This document shows positions 1 to 4,562 of a DNA stretch of 5,244 bases, one piece after another. A model generated the notes under the pieces. That model was given only the letters and a program-made list of their open reading frames with translations. It was not told where the DNA came from and did not search any database. The DNA comes from Desulfarculaceae bacterium JdFR-95 (GTDB lineage Bacteria; Desulfobacterota; Desulfarculia; Desulfarculales; Desulfarculaceae): assembly GCA_002011835.1 (NCBI GenBank), contig MTPE01000457.1, forward strand, positions 1,821 through 7,064, written 5' to 3'. Made by a program: the position numbers and the translations under genes. Position 1 is the first letter of the stretch, and each line of letters begins with the position of its first letter.

Positions 1-2
1 AC

Positions 3-851
3 GCCGTACCCCAGGCCCCGCCCGCACCAGGTGGCGCGGCCCAGCCCTCGGCCCCGGGTGCACCCTCCATGCCTGCCGCGCCAGGGGCCCCGGACCAGCC
101 CTCCCAGCCGGACCAACCCGGTGCCCCGGACCAGCCCTCCCAGCCGGGACAACCCTCCCAACCCGGCGCCCCCACCGCGGCCACCCCTACCGCGCCGCCT
201 GCGCCGGGCATGCCCGCGGTGCCGGGTGCGCCGCCTCAGCCCGGGGCCGTGGCCCAGCCAGGGGCGGGGAGCAAGCCCTCAGTGGTGCGGGCCCTGGAAA
301 TGGCCCGCATCGCCGCCCGCGAGGGGGTACGGGGACGCGAGCAGGTGGTGGGGGGCAAGGGTCCGGTGCCTGCCGCCCTGGAGTCCTTCGGCCAGGGTGA
401 CCTGGCCCTGGGACAGGCCCCTGGCGCGGGCAAACTGGCCGCAGACCTGCAGAACCTGGGCCACCTGCCCCTGCGCACCGCCGCGGGCGAGATGGTGATC
501 GCCACCTGCGGCCAACCCGGCCGCTCCCAGGTGGTGCGCGTCACCACCGACGGCCGCTACCTCCCAGGCCGGGTGCCGGCCCAGGCCGCCCGTCCGCCGG
601 CGGCACCCTACGTCAAGTGTGCGGTGCTGGAGCCGGGGCGCATGACGGCCTGTCGCGGCGCCATCAGTCCCCTGCCCGGACTGCCCTGGCAGGTGGCCGG
701 CCCCTCCTGGGCCTGGGCGGTGGAGGCCCCCCGGCCGGAAGGGGTGGGCCTGGCCCAGGCCCTGGGGGTGGAGCTGGGCGCGGCCACCGGGGTGGAGACC
801 GAGCTGGCCGCCTCGGCCCTGAAGCCGGGGGCGGGAAAGGAGGCCAGGTGA
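3..851 (+). CDS. Hypothetical protein, 5'-truncated: Pro-rich linker plus unrecognised C-terminal domain
   Basis: The frame is open from the window edge, so the true start lies upstream; 282 residues are visible. Visible residues 1 to about 89 are a low-complexity Pro/Gln/Ala/Gly linker with PGAPDQPSQP-type repeats and no hydrophobic segment. The remaining ~190 residues are folded-looking: a basic helix-like stretch (VVRALEMARIAAREG), then alternating hydrophobic strands with three Cys (in VIATCGQ, YVKCAVL and MTACRG) and two Trp in a PWQVAGPSWAW segment. I do not recognise this domain. Pro-rich linkers of this kind usually tether domains across the periplasm or outside the cell, so an envelope protein is plausible but the N-terminus that would show targeting is missing. 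The stop TGA shares its A with the ATG of the next gene, which implies translational coupling. Codon use matches the downstream genes. The reading frame is convincing; the function is unknown. Confidence 0.8.
   Translation, partial: AVPQAPPAPGGAAQPSAPGAPSMPAAPGAPDQPSQPDQPGAPDQPSQPGQPSQPGAPTAATPTAPPAPGMPAVPGAPPQPGAVAQPGAGSKPSVVRALEMARIAAREGVRGREQVVGGKGPVPAALESFGQGDLALGQAPGAGKLAADLQNLGHLPLRTAAGEMVIATCGQPGRSQVVRVTTDGRYLPGRVPAQAARPPAAPYVKCAVLEPGRMTACRGAISPLPGLPWQVAGPSWAWAVEAPRPEGVGLAQALGVELGAATGVETELAASALKPGAGKEAR
87..147 (+). repeat. In-frame tandem repeat, 36-bp period, in Pro-rich linker
   Basis: A 25-base stretch at 87-111 recurs identically at 123-147, giving a 36-bp (12-residue) period that encodes APDQPSQPDQPG-like units. 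A shorter degenerate PSQPGQPSQPG unit follows. The period is a multiple of three, so copy-number change would alter linker length without breaking the frame. Confidence 0.75.
836..843 (+). promoter_or_regulatory. Strong Shine-Dalgarno fixing the start at 851
   Basis: AAAGGAGG is a near-perfect anti-16S match that ends 7 bases before the ATG at 851. The reading frame of the downstream gene is open far upstream (to 617), so this site, together with the signal peptide that begins at 851, decides the start. Confidence 0.8.
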
Positions 852-1972
852 TGCGGCGCGTGCTCTGGGCCTGGGGGTTGGTCTGCTGCCTGTTGTGGGC
901 GGCTCCTGCAGCCGCAGCCAGCCGGGGCGACACCTTGGCCGCCCTGTTCCCGGACGGACTGCAACTGGCGCGGCACACCTTCGCCTCCCCCCCGGTGCAG
1001 GTGAGCCTGGGGGTGCCCCTGCCGGCGGAGTTGGCCTTCACCATCGCCCTGCCCGCACCGGACTGGTGCCGGGTGGGGCCGGACCTGAGCCTGCAGCCGG
1101 CCCAGCGCCTGGCCGGGTTCGTCTCGCCCCGGGGGCGCGACTTCGGGGTGATCGAAGTCATCAGCCGCCAACTGCAGGCCGAGGTGGGCCTGGCCGACTG
1201 GCTGCTGGCCATGCTGAGCCGCTCCGGGGTGGTGGTGCTCAAGAGCCGGTCGGCGGTGGCCGCGGGGGGGCCGGTGTTCGAGGCCCTGGGGGTGCTCTCC
1301 CAGGCCAAGGACGACAAGCGTCCTCCCACCCTGGTGCGGGTGGCGGTGATGCGCAGCGGCCAGCGGCTGTTCATCGTGCGCTGTCTGGCCCGCGAAGAGG
1401 CCTTTGCCGAGCTGGTCTATCCCTTCGCCGCCGCCACCTTGCTGTTCAAGCCCGCGCGGGTGAACCCGCCGACTCTGGTGGGCAACTGGCGCTACCAGTG
1501 CCTGACCAAGAGCGGGGTGTGCTTCCTGGGGCCGGCGCGGGGCCGGGCCGAGGTGCCCTGGGGCGGGCGGCCGGTGGAGGAGGCAGGCTTCGACCTGCAG
1601 CAGGCCGGGGTGATCACCGGCACTCTGCACGTCAAGGCCGTGAGCGGCTCCGAGGCAGCCTCCACCGGCTGCGAACAGCGCATCCAACTCCTGGCCCAGG
1701 ACCTGGCCCGGCGCGGGGTCAAGGTGGACTGGATCAACGGCGGTATCGCCGTCAACCACCCCAACCTGGGCAGCGGCGGCTGCTACTACCGCGGCCGCGG
1801 CTTTCTGCGCGGGGAGGAGGTGGAGCTATTCGTCTTCTCCTGGAGCGGCCGCGGTCGGGCGGTGGTGGTGTGGCTGCTCAGCGTGGGCCAGCTCAGCAAC
1901 CTGCCGGCCTGGATGCAGAACAAACGGGCCTTCGAGGTGGTGTGCCGCAGTCTGAAGCTCTCGGGCGGCTAG
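851..1972 (+). CDS. Hypothetical secreted protein with N-terminal signal peptide
   Basis: A 373-residue protein of unrecognised family. Residues 1-23 form a Sec signal peptide: MRR, a hydrophobic core with Trp and Cys, and an APAAAA end with likely signal peptidase I cleavage near residue 23. There is no lipobox. Two regions follow. Residues ~45-200 alternate strands and helices (FGVIEVISRQLQ, LVRVAVMRSGQRLFIVRC, then a helix ending in LLFKP), faintly resembling the PsbP/Mog1/DcrB-type fold; that is only an impression. Residues ~205-373 begin TLVGNWRYQC and contain most cysteines. The mature protein has seven Cys (73, 178, 217, 224, 274, 311, 365), so disulphides in an oxidising compartment are likely. 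No further membrane segment is clear. It is coupled to the previous gene by a TGATG junction, so the two probably act together. The start is supported by AAAGGAGG 7 bases upstream. The gene call is firm; the function is unknown. Confidence 0.85.
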   Translation: MRRVLWAWGLVCCLLWAAPAAAASRGDTLAALFPDGLQLARHTFASPPVQVSLGVPLPAELAFTIALPAPDWCRVGPDLSLQPAQRLAGFVSPRGRDFGVIEVISRQLQAEVGLADWLLAMLSRSGVVVLKSRSAVAAGGPVFEALGVLSQAKDDKRPPTLVRVAVMRSGQRLFIVRCLAREEAFAELVYPFAAATLLFKPARVNPPTLVGNWRYQCLTKSGVCFLGPARGRAEVPWGGRPVEEAGFDLQQAGVITGTLHVKAVSGSEAASTGCEQRIQLLAQDLARRGVKVDWINGGIAVNHPNLGSGGCYYRGRGFLRGEEVELFVFSWSGRGRAVVVWLLSVGQLSNLPAWMQNKRAFEVVCRSLKLSGG

Positions 1973-2058
1973 GACACCGGCCCATGCTGCCGTGGTGCGA
2001 GGGGAGCCCATTGCCCGCTTCCGGTCCAGGTGAGCCGCGGGCCTGCGGGGGGTGAGCC

Positions 2059-2898
2059 ATGCGCCTGGAGTTTGCCGGCCTCAGCCACGTGGGCCGCGTG
2101 CGCAAGGAGAACCAGGACGCCGTCCTCCTGCTTCCGCGGGACACCGAGCCCTGGCTGTTGGCCGTGGCCGACGGCATGGGGGGCATGGCCGGGGGGGCCG
2201 AGGCCAGCCGTCTGGCCCTGGAGGTGCTGACGCGGGAGGTGTCCCGCGCCCTGGGCGAAGGTGATGCCTGGGGCGCGGCCTTGCGCCGGGCGGTGGAGGA
2301 GGCCAACCGGGCCGTGTGGCGCCGGGCCCAGGCCGAGCCCGCCCTGCGGGGCATGGGCACCACGGTGGTGGCGGCCCTGGTGGGTGGGCGGCGGATGGTG
2401 GTGGCCAACGTGGGGGACAGCCGGGCCTACTCTCTGCGAGGCGGGGAGCTGCGCCAGATCACCGAGGACCACTCCCTGGTGCAGGAGGAGGTGGCCCAGG
2501 GGCTGATCACCCCGGAGCAGGCCCGCACCCACGCCATGAAGAACGTGCTCACCCGCGCGGTGGGCGCGGGCGAGGAGGTGGAGGTGGACCTGTTCTCCCG
2601 GGAGGTGGCGGCGGGAGAAGTGCTGCTTTTGTGCAGCGACGGCCTGCACGGGGTGGTGCCCGACGCCGCCGTCCGGGAGATACTCTTGGGCACTCCCCGT
2701 CTGGAGGAAGCGGCGCGCCGCCTAGTGGAGGCGGCCAACCAGATGGGGGGGCCGGACAACGTCTCGGTGGTGCTGGCGCGGGTGGAGGAGGTGGACCCGG
2801 AGGAGAGCGAGCCGGGCACCGACACCCAGCGCCGCCGGGCCGCCCGGCAGGGAGGCGGGGGTCTGCGCGGCCTGTGGCGGCGGCTGGTGGGAAAATGA
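2059..2898 (+). CDS. PP2C-family (PPM) Ser/Thr protein phosphatase, Stp1/PrpC type, with basic C-terminal tail
   Basis: A 279-residue metal-dependent phosphatase that removes phosphate from Ser/Thr of proteins, normally opposing Hanks-type kinases in the cytoplasm. All core motifs are visible in order: RKENQD (15-20), DGMGG (38-42), GMGTT (98-102), GDSR (119-122), DHS (137-139), SDGL (193-196) and GPDNVS (231-236). The metal-binding aspartates D20, D38, D194 and D233 are intact, so it should be active. The catalytic domain ends near residue 245. It is followed by an acidic stretch and then a tail (258-279) rich in Arg with Gly-Gly-Gly-Gly and an amphipathic LRGLWRRLVGK end, which is longer than in minimal bacterial PP2Cs (about 240-250 residues). 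The start is certain because an in-frame TGA lies at 2053-2055, one codon before the ATG, with GGGGTGA as ribosome site. No signal peptide or membrane helix is seen. No cognate kinase or FHA protein is in the window; its position before the pilus genes suggests a regulatory role there (inference). Confidence 0.95.
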   Translation: MRLEFAGLSHVGRVRKENQDAVLLLPRDTEPWLLAVADGMGGMAGGAEASRLALEVLTREVSRALGEGDAWGAALRRAVEEANRAVWRRAQAEPALRGMGTTVVAALVGGRRMVVANVGDSRAYSLRGGELRQITEDHSLVQEEVAQGLITPEQARTHAMKNVLTRAVGAGEEVEVDLFSREVAAGEVLLLCSDGLHGVVPDAAVREILLGTPRLEEAARRLVEAANQMGGPDNVSVVLARVEEVDPEESEPGTDTQRRRAARQGGGGLRGLWRRLVGK

Positions 2899-2922
2899 GA
2901 TGGAGCGAGGGAGAGCGCGTCC

Positions 2923-2952
2923 TTGACGCCCTCCTGGAGATCGGGCTAAGAT
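2923..2952 (+). promoter_or_regulatory. Sigma-70-like promoter for flp
   Basis: TTGACG (2923-2928, 5 of 6 consensus) and TAAGAT (2947-2952, 4 of 6) are separated by 18 bases. This is by far the best -35/-10 pair I can see, and it lies in one of the few A/T-rich patches of the window, just after the phosphatase gene. The predicted transcript start is near 2958-2960, leaving a leader of about 55 bases before the pilin ATG. It would let pilin be expressed independently of the upstream genes. Confidence 0.6.
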
Positions 2953-2967
2953 AAACTGTGATCTCCA
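2935..2967 (+). promoter_or_regulatory. Inverted repeat (candidate operator) flanking the flp -10 box
   Basis: TGGAGATC (2935-2942) and GATCTCCA (2960-2967) are perfect 8-base inverted arms separated by 17 bases. The left arm lies in the -35/-10 spacer and the right arm covers the predicted +1 to +8. The arm centres are 25 bases apart, roughly two to two and a half helical turns, which suits a dimeric DNA-binding regulator. It lacks a U tract and has a long loop, so a terminator for the phosphatase gene is less likely. The regulator is unknown. Confidence 0.5.
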
Positions 2968-3014
2968 CCAACAGGGATCAGACAAGCTCAGTGGCCTCAA
3001 GTATGGGGGTTTCC

Positions 3015-3212
3015 ATGAGTTTTCTGCGGCGTCTATTCAGCGAGCAGCGGGGCCAGACCACCACGGAATACATGCTGATCATCGGGGTGATCGTGGCCGC
3101 GCTCCTGGCCGCCGCCTACCTGTTCATCCCCCAGTTCCAGGGTGGTGTGCAGGAGCTGGGCGACAACGTGAAGAGCACCCTGGGCCAAGGCTTCAAGGGA
3201 GGCGGCAACTAG
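3015..3212 (+). CDS. flp: Flp family type IVb pilin
   Basis: A 65-residue prepilin that polymerises into the Tad/Flp pilus fibre after cleavage at the inner membrane. The leader MSFLRRLFSEQRG is followed by QTTTEYMLIIG: this is the G|XXXXEY class III signal, with Glu at +5 and Tyr at +6, so the mature pilin would be 52 residues. Mature residues ~7-25 form the hydrophobic helix (MLIIGVIVAALLAAAYLFI), then a short polar tail rich in Gly (FKGGGN end), typical of the family. In-frame GTG 2958 and ATG 3003 are alternative starts. The GTG coincides with the predicted transcript start so is unlikely; 3015 gives a normal 13-residue leader, with only a weak G-rich ribosome site (3005-3010). The next gene encodes the matching peptidase. 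Own promoter upstream and a hairpin at the stop suggest high, separately controlled expression. The start choice between 3003 and 3015 is not settled. Confidence 0.93.
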   Translation: MSFLRRLFSEQRGQTTTEYMLIIGVIVAALLAAAYLFIPQFQGGVQELGDNVKSTLGQGFKGGGN

Positions 3213-3220
3213 GGTTGCCG
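3203..3220 (+). other. Stem-loop enclosing the flp stop codon
   Basis: CGGCAAC (3203-3209) and GTTGCCG (3214-3220) form a perfect 7-bp stem with the 4-base loop TAGG, so the TAG stop codon (3210-3212) is inside the loop. No U tract follows, so it is not a classic intrinsic terminator. It could protect the 3' end of a processed pilin mRNA or reduce read-through into the peptidase gene (inference). Confidence 0.55.
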
Positions 3221-3353
3221 ATCTGAGCTGGCGGCCTGCGGCGGGCCTCAGGCTGTGTGGAGGGTGCGTCCTGCAGGGCAGGAGGCGAGCAGCGCCTTGG
3301 GGCAGAGGAAGCGCCGGGGGTCGAGTGGGCTATAGGCTCTTGGCCTGCGAGAG
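3213..3353. other. Spacer between flp and tadV
   Basis: About 140 bases without a convincing gene. Besides the right arm of the hairpin at the flp stop, it has a small stem TCCTGC-AGG-GCAGGA at 3269-3283. A TATAGG hexamer at 3331-3336 has no acceptable -35 partner, so I do not call a second promoter. An in-frame stop at 3333-3335 limits how far upstream the peptidase can begin. Confidence 0.5.
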
Positions 3354-3908
3354 TTGGGTGGCGTGGACGAGGCAGCCAGGTGGTTGTGGCTGGCGGGCGA
3401 GACCGCAGTATGGTGCCTGCTGGGGCTGAGTCTGGTCACCGACCTGTGGCGAGGTGCAGTCTATAACTGGCTCACCTTGCCGGCCATGGTCTTGGGTCTG
3501 ATCTTGGCGGGCCTCCGTTTTGGGGTCGATGGGCTGATTTCATCCAGCCTCGGTCTGGTGATAGGGGGCGGGGTGTTTCTCCTGCCCTTTCTGCTGGGTG
3601 CGGTGGGCGGCGGCGACGTGAAGTTGATGGCCGCCGTGGGTTCGCTGGTGGGTCCGGTGTTGGTGCTCAAGACCGCCTTGTACGCCTGTCTGGTGGGAGG
3701 AGCGGTGGCCCTGGTGATGTTGGCTTGGCGGGGGGGGTTGGGTCGCAATCTGCGGGACCTGGCCGCCTTCTTCACGGCCCTGGTGGTTCCGGGCCAGCGT
3801 CCGGCGGCGCCGCGTTCCCTCGGCCTGCCCCCGATACCTTTTGCGGCCTGCATCGCGGTGGGCTTCGTGTGGGCCCGCTACTGGGACCTGCTGGCCCGTT
3901 GGGCCTGA
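3354..3908 (+). CDS. tadV: Prepilin peptidase, A24 family (TadV/CpaA type)
   Basis: An integral inner-membrane aspartyl protease that cleaves the leaders of Flp and TadE-type pseudopilins. From the TTG at 3354 it has 184 residues, short as in the TadV/CpaA branch, which lacks the N-methyltransferase domain of PilD. The two catalytic aspartates are in place: D30 in SLVTDLWRGAVYNWLTLP, and D88 in GGGDVKLMAAVG (the GxGD motif). Hydrophobic segments lie near residues 17-28, 43-54, 62-82, 91-127 (probably two helices) and 160-175. Start choice is uncertain: GTG 3363 has GAGAG 9 bases upstream and is at least as good as TTG 3354; an in-frame TAG at 3333-3335 excludes longer forms. It uses more TTG leucine codons than its neighbours, and contains a run of eight G at 3730-3737. 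It sits directly after the pilin, the usual flp-tadV order. Family call is firm. Confidence 0.93.
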   Translation: MGGVDEAARWLWLAGETAVWCLLGLSLVTDLWRGAVYNWLTLPAMVLGLILAGLRFGVDGLISSSLGLVIGGGVFLLPFLLGAVGGGDVKLMAAVGSLVGPVLVLKTALYACLVGGAVALVMLAWRGGLGRNLRDLAAFFTALVVPGQRPAAPRSLGLPPIPFAACIAVGFVWARYWDLLARWA

Positions 3909-3927
3909 ACCCTTCCAGGGGAGGGGT
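3909..3927 (+). terminator. Stem-loop directly after the tadV stop (possible attenuator)
   Basis: ACCCTTCC (3909-3916) pairs with GGAGGGGT (3920-3927) as RNA over 8 bp including one G-U, with loop AGG. It begins at the base after the TGA stop. There is no U tract, so it is a weak case for intrinsic termination; partial attenuation or a processing/stability element before tadE is equally possible. Confidence 0.4.
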
Positions 3928-4085
3928 ACAGGCGCGGGACACAGGGCAGAAGGGACAGTGTTTCCCGAAGCCGCGGGGGGAGGGAGGACACCCCCAGGGA
4001 GACGGCGAAAGGGAAGCGGCGAGAGGGGGCGACGAGAGGGTCAAGACCCAAGGCAGGTGATCGCCACCCAAGGCCAGGGGGCGAG
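3928..4085. other. Purine/G-rich spacer before tadE
   Basis: The coding strand carries many runs of three or more G (for example 3936-3938, 3944-3946, 3952-3954, 3975-3980, 3982-3984, 3997-3999, 4011-4013, 4025-4029, 4038-4040) and little U. Open frames crossing it have no family signature and look like chance frames of GC-rich DNA. I see no sigma-70 promoter. It probably acts as the leader of the tadE mRNA segment. Confidence 0.45.
4046..4074 (+). repeat. Direct repeat ACCCAAGGC, 20-bp period
   Basis: ACCCAAGGC occurs at 4046-4054 and again at 4066-4074, exactly 20 bases apart, or about two helical turns. The following bases are partly similar (AGG.G). Between the copies is GGTGATCGCCACC, itself an imperfect palindrome. 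It lies just before the tadE ribosome site (GGGG at 4077-4080). Confidence 0.4.
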
Positions 4086-4562
4086 ATGAAGGGCATACGG
4101 GGGCGAGTGTCAGGACAGAGGGCGCGCGGCGCCTGGTGGGGGCGCCTGATCCGCGACCGCCGCGGCCAGGTGGTGGTGGAGTTCATGTTGAGCCTGATCA
4201 TCACCCTGCTGGTGGTGTTGGCCATCATCGAGGTCTGCACCCTGTGCACCGACCTGTTCCTCACCCGCTACGCCTCCTTCGTGGCCGCGCGCGGCTATCT
4301 GGCCCGGGCCGACTGGAAACGGGGCGGCTACGAGGCGGCCACCCAGTTGGTGATCAACAACACCGGCCGGGTCAAGGTGGAGGAGGTGGAGGGCCGAGGC
4401 GTACGTCTGTCGGTGGAGGTACGGGAGTTCTTCCCCATCCACACCCTGTTCAAGGACACCGACCGCACCTGGCTCATGCGCGAGACCTTCCTGGGCCGGG
4501 CTCCACGGTTCAGCGGGGACAACCAGCCCGACTACAGCGGAGGGGGCATATGGGAATGGTGA
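4086..4562 (+). CDS. tadE: TadE-like pseudopilin
   Basis: A 158-residue single-span protein of the TadE-like family, whose members are minor pseudopilins needed for Flp pilus assembly. A basic, Arg-rich N-terminus (1-26) leads to RRG|QVVVEF, where the predicted TadV cut follows G27 and Glu32 is at +5, as in Flp. The hydrophobic helix runs from about 33 to 50 (FMLSLIITLLVVLAIIEV) and then CTLC puts Cys51 and Cys54 at its outer end. The remaining ~100 residues are periplasmic and soluble-looking, with a strand-rich KVEEVEGRGVRLSVEV section and a Gly/Trp C-terminus. The ATG at 4086 has G-rich AGGGGGCGAG just upstream. Its 3' end overlaps the next gene by 13 bases, so the two are translationally coupled. 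Within the TadE/TadF group I cannot separate the two; the TadE label rests on the +5 Glu and gene order. Confidence 0.87.
   Translation: MKGIRGRVSGQRARGAWWGRLIRDRRGQVVVEFMLSLIITLLVVLAIIEVCTLCTDLFLTRYASFVAARGYLARADWKRGGYEAATQLVINNTGRVKVEEVEGRGVRLSVEVREFFPIHTLFKDTDRTWLMRETFLGRAPRFSGDNQPDYSGGGIWEW
4539..4546 (+). promoter_or_regulatory. Shine-Dalgarno for tadG inside the tadE 3' end
   Basis: GGAGGGGG lies within the tadE coding sequence; the GGAGG part ends 6 bases before ATG 4550. It favours 4550 over the second in-frame ATG at 4556 (12 bases away). Confidence 0.65.

Noticed and set aside
617..850. 5' extension of the secreted-protein frame to 617
   Set aside because: The extension would overlap the upstream gene by 234 bases, is Gly-rich and would bury the signal peptide, while AAAGGAGG is ideally spaced for ATG 851.
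608..1759. Minus-strand open frame of 383 codons
   Set aside because: Low-complexity Gly/His/Pro/Gln/Arg composition, antisense to a gene with a signal peptide and strong ribosome site; a GC-rich shadow frame.
895..2055. + strand open frame of 386 codons overlapping the secreted protein gene
   Set aside because: Gly/Arg/Pro/Ala-dominated translation with no motif; it is the +1-shifted shadow of the real frame and runs into the phosphatase ribosome site.
2029..2058. GGTGAGCC repeated at 2029-2036 and 2051-2058, before the phosphatase start
   Set aside because: Only 8 bases, and the second copy is explained by the ribosome site and start context; likely chance.
2958..3014. Longer pilin start at GTG 2958
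   Set aside because: It coincides with the predicted transcript start and the right arm of the inverted repeat, lacks a ribosome site, and would give an atypical 32-residue leader.
3297..3336. Possible promoter before tadV (TTGGGG ... TATAGG)
   Set aside because: The hexamers are 28 bases apart and the -10 match is weak.
3725..4089. Open frames crossing the tadV-tadE spacer (3725-4060 and 3841-4089)
   Set aside because: Gly/Arg/Pro-rich, no motif, no ribosome site, and overlap with tadV in a different frame.
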